From JBLHGU01 sp047615875 (GTDB lineage: Bacteria > Pseudomonadota > Gammaproteobacteria > Arenicellales > CAJQKF01), in contig JBLHGU010000137.1 of NCBI GenBank assembly GCA_047615875.1, forward strand, positions 1 through 12,978: a DNA stretch of 12,978 bases. The letters are read 5' to 3'. Below the pieces are notes generated by a model that saw nothing but the letters and a program-made list of their open reading frames with translations, had not been told where the DNA came from and ran no database searches. The first letter of the stretch is position 1; each line of letters begins with the position of its first letter. The position numbers and the translations under genes are program-made. This document shows positions 1 through 7,423 of this stretch, piece by piece.

Positions 1-4
1 TCAA

Positions 5-24
5 CTTTTTTTGATCAAAAAAAG
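5..24. repeat. Perfect 20-bp palindrome overlapping the terminator
   Basis: The bases read C, T7, GATC, A7, G, a perfect 20-bp palindrome. It shares its A7 arm with the terminator hairpin at 17-47, so the two structures are mutually exclusive in one RNA. It may only be a by-product of convergent terminator tracts. Confidence 0.6.
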
Positions 25-47
25 CCCCGCTAATGCGGGGTTTTTTT
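17..47. terminator. Bidirectional rho-independent terminator of the operon
   Basis: An A7 tract (17-23) is followed by a G, the stem arm CCCCGC (25-30), the loop TAAT, the arm GCGGGG (35-40) and a T7 tract (41-47). Read on the minus strand this is a GC hairpin followed by seven U residues, starting about 30 nt after the metY stop codon, so it is a textbook intrinsic terminator for the whole leftward operon. Because the A and T tracts are symmetrical it should also stop transcription arriving from a plus-strand gene left of the window. The A tract can alternatively pair with a second T7 tract at 6-12. Confidence 0.95.
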
Positions 48-50
48 ATG

Positions 51-68
51 TCTGCAACCTCTGCAACC
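51..68. repeat. 9-bp tandem duplication
   Basis: The nonamer TCTGCAACC occurs twice back to back (51-59 and 60-68), between the terminator and the metY stop codon. It looks like a simple slippage duplication in a short 3' untranslated segment. No function is evident. Confidence 0.55.
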
Positions 69-76
69 ATACTTGT

Positions 77-1360
77 TCAGATTGAAGCTGACAAAGCCTG
101 ATCCAGATCCCAGAGAATATCATCAACACTTTCAAGACCCACTGAAAGTCTGATCATGTCCGGAGATACGCCGGCGACAATCTGCTCCTCCTCACTAAGC
201 TGTCGATGGGTGGTGGAGGATGGGTGAATAACCAGAGTTTTGGCATCTCCAATATTCGCTAAATGACTTAAAAACTGTACCGAATCAATAAACTTGATAC
301 CGGCCGCTTGACCGCCCTTAATACCAAAACTTAATACACTTCCGGCACCTTTAGGCAAATAGCGCTTTGCAAGGTCATGATACTTGTTATCTGGCAAACC
401 AGGAAAATTGACCCAGCTTACTCGTTCGTGTGCCAACAAATACTCGGCTACGGCCTGCGCATTAGCGCAGTGGCGATCCATGCGAACAGGCAGAGTCTCA
501 AGACCTTGTAAAAACATAAAGGCGTTAAACGGACTCATGCTGGGGCCAAGCGTTCGCAATGTCTCCATGCGAGCCTTCATCATAAAACCGAAGTCGCCAA
601 AGGTCTCGTAAAATTGTACGCCGTGGTAGCCTTTCGACGGTTCTGTCATCATAGGGAATTTACCGTTATCCCAGGGGAACTTGCCACCATCGATCACTAA
701 ACCACCTATAGATGTACCGTGCCCACCAATAAACTTAGTTGCAGAATGCACGACTATGTCTGCACCATGCTCTACAGGTCGACACAGGTACGGTGATGCA
801 AAGGTATTGTCCATGACCAGGGGTATCCCGGCATCATGTGCTATGGCCGCTACCGCCGCAATATCAAGTACATTATTAACCGGGTTGCCCACAGTTTCTG
901 CGTAAATAGCCTTGGTTTTTGGCGTAATAGCTTTGGCAAAATTCTCTGGATCATCTGGGTCTACGAAATGGGTATTTATGCCCATTCGACGGAATGTGAC
1001 ATCAAACTGCGAATAAGTACCACCATACAATGTACTTGCTGAAACTAGCTCATCACCAGCTTCAAGCAAGGTCAATAAAGCTACCATCTGTGCGGCCATT
1101 CCAGAACCTACGGCAAGTCCTGCTCGACTGCTTTCCAGCGCTGCAATTCTTTCTTCTAAAACAGCACAGGTAGGATTACCCAGTCGGCTATACACATTGC
1201 CAAAGGTTTGTAAATTGAACAAACTGGCAGCATGATCTGCATTATCAAATACATATGATGCCGTTTGATAGATTGGAACTGCTCTACTACCGGTGGTTGG
1301 ATCTGGCAACTGGCCAGCGTGCAAGCACAGTGTTTCTATACCAAATTCTCGATCAGGCAC
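77..1360 (-). CDS. metY: O-acetylhomoserine sulfhydrylase (MetY-type)
   Basis: This cytoplasmic PLP enzyme makes homocysteine from O-acetyl-L-homoserine and sulfide, the direct-sulfhydrylation route to methionine. The 427 residues match the length usual for MetY and exceed that of MetZ or MetB. The Cys/Met-metabolism PLP signature is clear: YSRLGNPT at 57-64, the substrate/PLP-site Tyr in LYGGT (112), Asp184 in VMDNT, and the Schiff-base lysine in HSATKF (Lys209). The MetY-type insertion after Lys209, including GYHGVQFYETFGDFGF, is present. The start is GTG at 1360, with GGAGG five bases upstream. It overlaps the end of the preceding CoA-binding gene by 8 bp, which suggests translational coupling. 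It is the last gene of the operon. MetZ (O-succinylhomoserine) specificity is less likely, but the acyl donor is inferred. Confidence 0.95.
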   Translation of the reverse strand: MPDREFGIETLCLHAGQLPDPTTGSRAVPIYQTASYVFDNADHAASLFNLQTFGNVYSRLGNPTCAVLEERIAALESSRAGLAVGSGMAAQMVALLTLLEAGDELVSASTLYGGTYSQFDVTFRRMGINTHFVDPDDPENFAKAITPKTKAIYAETVGNPVNNVLDIAAVAAIAHDAGIPLVMDNTFASPYLCRPVEHGADIVVHSATKFIGGHGTSIGGLVIDGGKFPWDNGKFPMMTEPSKGYHGVQFYETFGDFGFMMKARMETLRTLGPSMSPFNAFMFLQGLETLPVRMDRHCANAQAVAEYLLAHERVSWVNFPGLPDNKYHDLAKRYLPKGAGSVLSFGIKGGQAAGIKFIDSVQFLSHLANIGDAKTLVIHPSSTTHRQLSEEEQIVAGVSPDMIRLSVGLESVDDILWDLDQALSASI

Positions 1361-1844
1361 GATGACCTCCAGAGTGTGGGAACCAGGTTGGTCGTTTCGA
1401 TGAGATCACGCCTGTATTAACACCAATCAAACTTAAGCCACCCAACAAACGACCGTGTTCAATTTTCATACAACGGTTTGACACAGTCTTGAGGCCTGCG
1501 GTCTCGGCTTTTTCAATCGCTTCTGAGTGATGCACACCCAGTTGTAGCCAAATAATTTTTGCGCCAATATTTATCGCAGAATCTACAAATGGAGGCACCG
1601 ATTCAGAACGTTGAAACAGATCCACCACATCTACTGGTTCAGGAATAGATTCCAGGTTTGGATAGCATGTTTCCCCCAAAACAGATTCATAGCGAGGATT
1701 AACCGGAATTATTTTATAGCCGTGTTCCTGCAAATATTTTGCTGCAAAAAAACTCGGTCTATACCAGTTGGCGGAAAGTCCAACAACGGCAATTGTTCGC
1801 ACTTCTTGCAGGATGGTACGAATTCCCGCGATATCATCAATCAT
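1353..1844 (-). CDS. CoA-binding Rossmann protein, YccU-like
   Basis: This is a small cytoplasmic protein of the CoA_binding_2 (YccU-type) family, 163 residues against about 137 for E. coli YccU. The Rossmann core shows the family pattern: AVVGLSANWYRPS (19-31), GYKIIPVNPRY (42-52), VDVVDLFQRSESVP (71-84), IIWLQLGV (97-104) and NRCMKIEH (123-130). Members fold like the CoA-binding domain of succinyl-CoA synthetase, but no reaction is established for them. The C-terminal tail after about residue 140 is an extra segment ending in HRA. The ATG at 1844 follows the DUF1285 stop by 3 bp, with a weak GGTGA close upstream. The 3' end overlaps metY by 8 bp. Proximity to metY and to acyl-CoA genes suggests a CoA-linked sensing or regulatory role, but that is inference. 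Confidence 0.88.
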   Translation of the reverse strand: MIDDIAGIRTILQEVRTIAVVGLSANWYRPSFFAAKYLQEHGYKIIPVNPRYESVLGETCYPNLESIPEPVDVVDLFQRSESVPPFVDSAINIGAKIIWLQLGVHHSEAIEKAETAGLKTVSNRCMKIEHGRLLGGLSLIGVNTGVISSKRPTWFPHSGGHRA

Positions 1845-1847
1845 AGT

Positions 1848-2399
1848 TCACCAGGTAACTTCTCCAAGACTGAAAAAACAGTCATTACTCCAAAATCCGA
1901 AGACACGAATATTACCCTGAATGCTTTCTTCACACCATTCTACGAGTTGGTAATAAACTGTTCGACTAACACGTGCAAATAAGCCTGAGCGAATTTCGAC
2001 GTAGGGAATCAGTTGGTCCCGATATTCACGTAATTCCCAACGGTGAGTTGAATTGAGCATGGTTTTCTCACCAACATTTGTTTCCAGAATAACGTTGCGC
2101 ATTTTGGAGGTTTGGTCGCATTCTGCACCCAGCACAACGAAAGGCACGTCTGCCACCTGGATATACAATTTTTCAACTGGTGATATTAAAAAATAATTTC
2201 CCGCTTCGTCTAAGCCTAATATGCTCGCTAATAACTTAACCAGTTTATTGCGTTGAAAGACAGTGCCTTGGTAATACCATAGCCCCTGAGAATCGATATT
2301 CAGGTCAATTTTTCCCTCATGTTGGGGCTGCCATTGGTCAACTGGTGGTAATGACTGAGCTTCAACATCGCGAAGAAAGGACTCAAAACCCTTGTTCAT
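1848..2399 (-). CDS. DUF1285 family protein
   Basis: A 183-residue soluble protein resembling the proteobacterial DUF1285 family, recognised from the typical run: PPVDQWQPQHEGKIDL (18-33), then a Gly-Leu-Trp-Tyr-Tyr-Gln-Gly stretch, then FQRNKLVKLLASIL, YFLISPVEKLYIQV and DVPFVVLGAE. No signal peptide or membrane segment is visible. The family function is unknown to me. The ATG at 2399 lies 3 bp beyond the thioesterase stop, and no purine-rich ribosome binding site is visible there, so translation probably depends on re-initiation after the thioesterase. The neighbour on the other side (YccU-like) is equally close, so the three small genes form a tight sub-block between the acyl-CoA genes and metY. 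Confidence 0.82.
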   Translation of the reverse strand: MNKGFESFLRDVEAQSLPPVDQWQPQHEGKIDLNIDSQGLWYYQGTVFQRNKLVKLLASILGLDEAGNYFLISPVEKLYIQVADVPFVVLGAECDQTSKMRNVILETNVGEKTMLNSTHRWELREYRDQLIPYVEIRSGLFARVSRTVYYQLVEWCEESIQGNIRVFGFWSNDCFFSLGEVTW

Positions 2400-2402
2400 C
2401 TG

Positions 2403-2798
2403 TTAAGGAGTTGGCTGGTCAAGTATAGGTCGGGGTTTTCCATCAGCATTAATTGCAACAAATGTAAAAACTCCTTCTGTCACGGTAAGCTCTAATCCCC
2501 CACTGTCCCTGCGTAAAACTTTAGTTTCGACAAGTACAGATATAGAAGTGGTGCCTATATTCTTAGTTGAACAGTAACAACTAACCTGATCGCCGACAAA
2601 AACCGGTTTGTGAAAAGTCATTGCATCTACCGCAACAGTGGCCACGCGCCCAAGTGCGAGATTAGAAGCATAGATACCTCCAGCAAGATCCATTTGGGCC
2701 ATCAACCATCCACCAAAAATGTCCCCGCTTGGATTTGCATCAGCGGGCATCGCGACGGTACGTAAAGAAGGCATCATCGCGCTCAGAACCTCAGACAT
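2403..2798 (-). CDS. yciA: Acyl-CoA thioesterase, YciA-type hotdog fold
   Basis: Hydrolyses acyl-CoA thioesters to free acid and CoA in the cytoplasm. The 131 residues match E. coli YciA (about 132) almost end to end. Visible hallmarks are LRTVAMPADANPSGDIFGG (12-30), WLMAQMDLAG (31-40) containing the Asp expected to be catalytic, VDAMTFHKPVFVGDQV (57-72), GTTSISVLVE (82-91) and FVAINADGKPRPI near the C-terminus. It is a single hotdog domain, so the active form should be an oligomer. It starts at ATG 2798, 18 bp after the PaaK-like gene. With two CoA ligases upstream in the same transcript it probably releases CoA or clears acyl-CoA overload. YciA enzymes accept many chain lengths, so the substrate is open. 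Confidence 0.93.
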   Translation of the reverse strand: MSEVLSAMMPSLRTVAMPADANPSGDIFGGWLMAQMDLAGGIYASNLALGRVATVAVDAMTFHKPVFVGDQVSCYCSTKNIGTTSISVLVETKVLRRDSGGLELTVTEGVFTFVAINADGKPRPILDQPTP

Positions 2799-2816
2799 TA
2801 AATCTACCCAACAAAA

Positions 2817-4058
2817 TTAATCGAACGTACGACTATCGTTGATCACTTTACCATCATTTGGCAGTTGTTTAGGATCGACCAACTCGACCTCACAGCGAAC
2901 CTTGCAAACTTCGCGAAATACATCCTGTATTTTTTGTTTCAAGGAATCATCATGATCATCAGTCTCGCATTGAAACAATAGAGCATCCTGAAGATCGGGA
3001 TTGCTTACTGTTAATCGAAACTTCGCAATTGCTTCAAACCGACTAGCAACCTTATTGACCTGTTCAGGCCGAACAAACATTCCTCGCACCTTGGTTGTTT
3101 GATCTGCTCGGCCCATCCAACCTTTAATTCGACTATTGGTTCGACCACACGGACTGTATCCTGGCATAACCGCAGACATATCACCGGTTGCGAATCGGAT
3201 CAAGGGATAGTCGGGATTCAAAGTCGTAACAACAATCTCACCTACTTCACCCTCATCCACTGGATCGCCACTACCAGGGCGAACTATTTCCAGAATAATC
3301 TGCTCATCCAGAATCAAACCCTCTTTTGCCGGGCTTTCATAACCAATTAAGCCAAGATCTGCAGTGGCAAATGTTTGTAATACACTGATACCTCGATCTG
3401 TGAAAATATCGCGCAACTTTTCAGGCAAAGGTTCTCCAGACACCGATGCTCTTTTTATACAGCTTAAGTCAGCACCTTGTTCTTCAGCTTTGTCGAGAAT
3501 GATTTTAAGAAAGGATGGCGTGCCGACATATCCGTTTGGATTAAGGTCAGCGATGGTCTGAACCTGTTGCTCTGTTTGACCAACACCAGCCGGAATAACA
3601 GTGCACCCTACAGCGAAAGCAGCACTCTCAAGCATGGAGCCTGCTGGTGTAAGATGGTAGGAGTAAGTATTGTGCACCAGATCCCCTGCCCTGAACCCTG
3701 CTGCGAACAATGACCGGGCCAATCGCCAGTAATCTTTTCGGTTGAACTGTGGTTCATAAATTGGTCCAGGAGAGCTGAATATCTTCTCAATGCGGTTACC
3801 AGAGTCCGCTACAAAACCACCAAATGGCAGATTCTGTTTTTGTAAAGACAATAGCTCTGACTTGCGAGTTAAGGGCAGTTTTGCCAGTGCCGATCTTGAG
3901 GTGACCGCATCTGTATCGATATCAGCCAAAAGTGTCTGATACGCTGTTGAGTGTGTTTTAGCGTGTGTAAGCTGAGTTCCCAATGCAGAAATTAATTCCT
4001 GCTCACGTAAAGTTGGATCCCTGGTTTCCAGGGCATCATAATATTCTTGGTTTGACAT
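2817..4058 (-). CDS. Phenylacetate-CoA ligase-like protein (PaaK family, altered P-loop)
   Basis: A 413-residue cytoplasmic member of the adenylate-forming PaaK-like family, expected to turn an aryl or other carboxylic acid into its CoA thioester using ATP. Supporting features are LPLTRKSEL (61-69), NTYSYHLTPAGSMLE (130-144), VGQTEQQ (159-165), SVSGEPLPEKLR (206-217), TFATADLGLIGYE (229-241), RFATGDMS (288-295) and GRADQTTKVRGMFVRPEQV (316-334). Lys404 in NDGKV may be the catalytic A10 lysine. The odd point is the ATP loop: where PaaK has an SSGTTG-type sequence, this protein has SSPGPIYEP (95-103). I recall the same replacement in PaaK-like proteins of LIV-transporter clusters, so it looks like a clade trait rather than decay. 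The ATG at 4058 is 34 bp after livF. Activity as a ligase is inferred; an altered or regulatory role is possible. Confidence 0.85.
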   Translation of the reverse strand: MSNQEYYDALETRDPTLREQELISALGTQLTHAKTHSTAYQTLLADIDTDAVTSRSALAKLPLTRKSELLSLQKQNLPFGGFVADSGNRIEKIFSSPGPIYEPQFNRKDYWRLARSLFAAGFRAGDLVHNTYSYHLTPAGSMLESAAFAVGCTVIPAGVGQTEQQVQTIADLNPNGYVGTPSFLKIILDKAEEQGADLSCIKRASVSGEPLPEKLRDIFTDRGISVLQTFATADLGLIGYESPAKEGLILDEQIILEIVRPGSGDPVDEGEVGEIVVTTLNPDYPLIRFATGDMSAVMPGYSPCGRTNSRIKGWMGRADQTTKVRGMFVRPEQVNKVASRFEAIAKFRLTVSNPDLQDALLFQCETDDHDDSLKQKIQDVFREVCKVRCEVELVDPKQLPNDGKVINDSRTFD

Positions 4059-4092
4059 GACAGACCTGTCTTATAACTGTATTAAGGTGACG

Positions 4093-4908
4093 TCAGGCAA
4101 GCCAGCGTTTACGTCGTCTATAGTGTTTAACATCGCGGAAGCTCTTGCGGTCTGCACCACTCACTCCCAGATAGAATTCTTTTACATCTTCATTTTCAGC
4201 CAATTCTTTGGCATCGCCATCCATTACTACCCGGCCGTTTTCAAGAATGTAGCCATAGGTCGCATAGCGAAGCGCGACAGTGGTATTTTGTTCTGCCAGT
4301 AGAAATGTCACATTTTCTTTCTGATTTAAACGAGCGACAATTTCAAATATCTCTTCAACCAATTGTGGCGCCAGGCCCATCGACGGTTCATCCAGCAAAA
4401 TCAATTTGGGACGCGCCATTAATGCACGACCAACTGCAACCATTTGCTGCTCGCCGCCTGATGTGTAACCTGCCTGAGACTTTCTGCGTTCTTTTAAACG
4501 CGGGAAATACTCATAGACTAGTTCCAGATCATTCTCGACGGCAACACGACCATCTTTGCGCGTGTAAGCCCCGGTAAGAAGGTTTTCTTCAACCGTTAGA
4601 TGTTCGAAACAATGACGACCTTCCATCACCTGAACCACACCACGGGTGACCAGCTCATTTGGTGAAAGTTGATCGACACGCTCCCCCTGATACTCAATGG
4701 AGCCCTTACTTACCTCACCACGTTCGGTGCCCAGGATATTCGATATGGATTTGATAGTCGTTGTTTTGCCAGCACCATTAGCCCCCAGCAATGCAACAAT
4801 GCCGCCTTCTGGCACCTCCAGGGAAACGCCCTTTAAGACGAGAATAACGTGATCATAAATCACCTCGACATTATTCAGCTGGAGAAGGATATTTTTATTA
4901 CCAGACAT
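4093..4908 (-). CDS. livF: LivF-like ABC transporter ATPase
   Basis: The second nucleotide-binding subunit of the HAAT (branched-chain amino acid type) importer in this operon. The 271 residues contain Walker A GANGAGKTT (42-50), the Q-loop at Gln93, ABC signature TSGGEQQ (149-155), Walker B LILLDEP (169-175) and the LivF-typical LLAEQN (203-208), where the switch His is replaced by Gln. E. coli LivF is shorter, about 237 residues. The extra C-terminal tail here is strongly basic, SFRDVKHYRRRKRWLA (256-271). The ATG at 4908 follows the binding-protein gene by 70 bp, with a conspicuous hairpin in the gap. Substrate is unlikely to be a branched-chain amino acid given the flanking CoA-ligase genes, but that is inference. 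Confidence 0.92.
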   Translation of the reverse strand: MSGNKNILLQLNNVEVIYDHVILVLKGVSLEVPEGGIVALLGANGAGKTTTIKSISNILGTERGEVSKGSIEYQGERVDQLSPNELVTRGVVQVMEGRHCFEHLTVEENLLTGAYTRKDGRVAVENDLELVYEYFPRLKERRKSQAGYTSGGEQQMVAVGRALMARPKLILLDEPSMGLAPQLVEEIFEIVARLNQKENVTFLLAEQNTTVALRYATYGYILENGRVVMDGDAKELAENEDVKEFYLGVSGADRKSFRDVKHYRRRKRWLA

Positions 4909-4937
4909 CTACCAATCCAATTATTATTTCTAAGGAG

Positions 4938-4963
4938 TGTCGGAGACCCGATGGTCTCCGACA
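4938..4963 (-). promoter_or_regulatory. Intercistronic hairpin after the binding-protein gene
   Basis: Two perfectly complementary 11-base arms, TGTCGGAGACC (4938-4948) and GGTCTCCGACA (4953-4963), flank a 4-base loop. In the minus-strand transcript the hairpin begins about 15 nt after the livK stop. It is followed by CUCCUUAGAAAU and no U-run, so it is not a canonical intrinsic terminator. Stem-loops placed after a periplasmic binding-protein gene are known to protect upstream mRNA from 3' exonucleases and so raise binding protein over membrane subunits. That role is inferred here. Partial termination remains possible. Confidence 0.75.
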
Positions 4964-4978
4964 TCAAACCCCTAAAGA

Positions 4979-6277
4979 CTAGTTGCAGTCACGTGGGGTT
5001 ATATTGTTTTCAGCGGCATAGGCAGCTGAATCTTCCGCAATTAGTGCGTCTACTACATCACGATCAGCACCAACGAAATCGGTAATCAGGCTCCAGCTTT
5101 TAGATGCTGCATCCCATTGCTGAATGGCACCAAGACCAGGACCACCATGATTTTCGCAGGTTACATTGATTTCAGGACCAAAATCATCTAGTCCTAGCTC
5201 GACTAAACGAGCGGCATCAATTTTTAGAGCTTCCATTCCATCACGCATTTGAGATGGATTTATATCCGCAGTGCTGTGAATTTTCTGAGCGGTAGCAGCA
5301 GCCTCTGATGCAAGCATCGCAGCATACATGCCCCGGTTGTATAAAATCGTGCCCAGATTGGATCCATCACCAGCGGCTTTTCCTGCATCGACAACATGTT
5401 TCTTCATGTCAGCATAAATTGGGAAGTCGCCACCTACACCATGGAAGGCAATAGCCTTATAACCATCAGCTCCATCGCCTGCTGGAAGTACATCGTTCTC
5501 AGATGCAGACCACCAGACACCAATGAAATGATCCATGGGATAGCGGATGTTAGCAGCCTCCTGAATAGCCACCTGATTCATTACACCCCAGCCCCACATA
5601 AGAACATAATCAGGACGTTCGCGACGAATCTGCAACCATTGAGACTTTTGCTCCTGACCTGGATGATCTACAGGTAATAGGGTTAGGTTATAACCGTGCT
5701 TCTTGGCCAGTTCTTCCAGGGTACGAATAGGCTCTTTGCCATAAGCTGAATTATGATAAACCAATGCAATTGTCTTGCCTTTTAAATCACCGCCCTCCTG
5801 ATCATTAACATGCTTAACAATGATTGAAGCCGCATCCCAATAGGTGCCAGGGTAATTAAAAATATGACTGAATATTTTACCGTTAGCAGCAGAAGTGCGG
5901 CCGTAGCCCATTGAATGAACAGGTATGTTATCGGCAGTGGCCTTCGGTATTAGCTGATAAGTGATTCCAGTAGACAGTGGTTGGTAAACCAGAGCGCCTT
6001 CCCCCTTAGTTGACTCATAACACTCAACACCTTTTTCCGTGTTATAGCCGGTTTCGCATTCCAGCACTTTAGCTTTTACTCCACCTATGCCGCCATCTCG
6101 CTCATTTAACAGAGTGAAATAATCAGCATAACCATCGGCAAATGGTATTCCGTTCGGTGCATAAGGCCCGGTACGGTAGCTCAGTGATGGAAATACCAAA
6201 TCTGCCGATGCAACGCCTGAACCAAGCGCCATGACAGCGGCAATTGCCGTGGTCGTTAAATTTCTATATTTCATCAT
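4979..6277 (-). CDS. livK: LivK-like periplasmic substrate-binding protein
   Basis: The periplasmic receptor of the ABC importer (Peripla_BP_6 / type I fold), 432 residues. A Sec signal peptide is clear: basic MMKYR, a hydrophobic stretch, and an ASA cleavage site at about 23-25, giving a mature start at Asp26. There is no lipobox Cys. The mature protein shows FADGYADYFTLLNERDGGIGG (47-66, in two parts: helix then NERDGGIGG), GKTIALVYHNSAYGKEP (167-183) and RRERPDYVLMWGWG (218-231). Four cysteines (74, 86, 374, 431) could form two disulfides. It is longer than LivJ/LivK (about 345 mature), as in the clade linked to carboxylic-acid clusters. A GGAGG site sits 4 bases before the first ATG and 7 before a second in-frame ATG, so the true start could be one codon later. 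Ligand unknown. Confidence 0.92.
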   Translation of the reverse strand: MMKYRNLTTTAIAAVMALGSGVASADLVFPSLSYRTGPYAPNGIPFADGYADYFTLLNERDGGIGGVKAKVLECETGYNTEKGVECYESTKGEGALVYQPLSTGITYQLIPKATADNIPVHSMGYGRTSAANGKIFSHIFNYPGTYWDAASIIVKHVNDQEGGDLKGKTIALVYHNSAYGKEPIRTLEELAKKHGYNLTLLPVDHPGQEQKSQWLQIRRERPDYVLMWGWGVMNQVAIQEAANIRYPMDHFIGVWWSASENDVLPAGDGADGYKAIAFHGVGGDFPIYADMKKHVVDAGKAAGDGSNLGTILYNRGMYAAMLASEAAATAQKIHSTADINPSQMRDGMEALKIDAARLVELGLDDFGPEINVTCENHGGPGLGAIQQWDAASKSWSLITDFVGADRDVVDALIAEDSAAYAAENNITPRDCN

Positions 6278-6281
6278 GTTT

Positions 6282-6286
6282 CCTCC
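6282..6286 (-). promoter_or_regulatory. Strong ribosome binding site of livK
   Basis: GGAGG on the minus strand stands 4 bases before ATG 6277 and 7 bases before ATG 6274. The second spacing is the better one, so the protein may begin MKYRN. This is the strongest Shine-Dalgarno sequence among the liv genes, in keeping with a need for excess binding protein. Confidence 0.7.
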
Positions 6287-6343
6287 AAGAGTTACATTGG
6301 TCGCCCAAAGTTATGGACATTGTTTTAACCATCCCCACAATAG

Positions 6344-7420
6344 TTAGTGTGGAAAAGGCCAAAGTCTTAATTTCTCTTTCGTGACACGCCAAAGCTGTGC
6401 TAGACCGTGCGGCTCAGCAATCAGGAAAAAGACAATTAATCCGCCAGTCAGCATAAAGATCAGATGCTGAACTAAATCAGTAGGCCAGCCCAGGCCACCT
6501 ACCATAATATTCTTTAAAAGTACTGGCATAAGAATCAGAAATGCGGCTCCAATAAAAGAACCAACAATGGATCCCAGGCCACCGATAATCACCATAAATA
6601 ACACTAGGAAGGACTTATCGATTCCAAATGCTTCAGTGGGCTCAGCAGCACCCAGATATACGGCGAAAAATAGGGCGCCGGAAATGCCGATATAAAATGA
6701 ACTCACGGCAAATGCTGACAACTTGGCCATCAGAGGTGGCACGCCGATTATTTCAGCAGCAATGTCCATATCGCGAATAGCCATCCACGATCGACCAATT
6801 CTGCCCCGCGACAGGTTCTTTGCGATATAGGCAAATATAACTACGATCGTCAAACAAAACAGGTAAGTTGCCCAGGGTGGCGCAGTGGCTCCTGTAATGG
6901 CCACGCCAAAAAATTGCCGAGTCGGAGCCGATATCTGACCAGAAGCAGAGTAGTTGTAGAACCACGGCACCTTGTTAAATAACCAAACCAGAAAAAACTG
7001 TGACGCCAGAGTTGCGACGGCCAAATAAAAACCTTTTATACGCAGCGACGGCAAACCGAAAAGAATGCCCACCAAAGCTGTGATTCCGCCAGACATAACG
7101 ATCACAATGAACATGTTCATTTCTGGAAAAGCTGTCATCAACTTATAAGAGGCGTAGGCACCGACTGCCATAAAACCTCCCGTACCCAAACTTACCTGGC
7201 CACAATAACCTACCAGAATATTTAAGCCCAGGGCTGCCATGGACCAAACCAGAAAAGGAATTAGAACCGACTTTTCCCAATAGTCATTAATTAGAAAAGG
7301 TACCACCAAAAAAGCAAAGGCTAGAATGGCTACTACGGCCCATCGATCAAACTTGATTGGAAAGATCTGATGATCTGTGCTGTAGGAGGTTTTGAACTCT
7401 CCGGATTCCCGATAAAACAT
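6344..7420 (-). CDS. livM: LivM-like ABC transporter permease
   Basis: One of the two inner-membrane channel subunits of the HAAT importer, 358 residues. After a hydrophilic N-terminus of about 27 residues there are several hydrophobic helices (roughly 28-46, 52-72, 81-97, 102-122, 130-148, 182-202, 232-256, 268-300, 318-335). Family marks are the LNILVGYCGQVSLGTGG stretch (66-82), the cytoplasmic ATPase-coupling loop RGRIGRSWMAIRD (205-217) followed by AAEIIGV, the IGGLGSIVGSFIGA segment (279-292) and EPHGL (336-340). The ATG at 7420 lies 3 bp after the livH stop, so the two permeases are almost certainly translationally coupled. A 66-bp gap separates it from livK. Confidence 0.93.
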   Translation of the reverse strand: MFYRESGEFKTSYSTDHQIFPIKFDRWAVVAILAFAFLVVPFLINDYWEKSVLIPFLVWSMAALGLNILVGYCGQVSLGTGGFMAVGAYASYKLMTAFPEMNMFIVIVMSGGITALVGILFGLPSLRIKGFYLAVATLASQFFLVWLFNKVPWFYNYSASGQISAPTRQFFGVAITGATAPPWATYLFCLTIVVIFAYIAKNLSRGRIGRSWMAIRDMDIAAEIIGVPPLMAKLSAFAVSSFYIGISGALFFAVYLGAAEPTEAFGIDKSFLVLFMVIIGGLGSIVGSFIGAAFLILMPVLLKNIMVGGLGWPTDLVQHLIFMLTGGLIVFFLIAEPHGLAQLWRVTKEKLRLWPFPH

Positions 7421-7423
7421 GGT

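Noticed and set aside
1611..1982. 123-codon plus-strand open frame
   Set aside because: It spans parts of two well-supported minus-strand genes and their junction, with no family resemblance and no ribosome site.
4060..4071. 12-base palindrome GACAGACCTGTC before the PaaK-like gene
   Set aside because: It lies within a 34-bp gap inside the operon with no promoter nearby; such short dyads occur by chance.
6335..6353. Short CCACA/TGTGG dyad around the livM stop codon
   Set aside because: Five base pairs with an 8-9 base loop and no U-run are too weak to support a terminator or regulatory hairpin.
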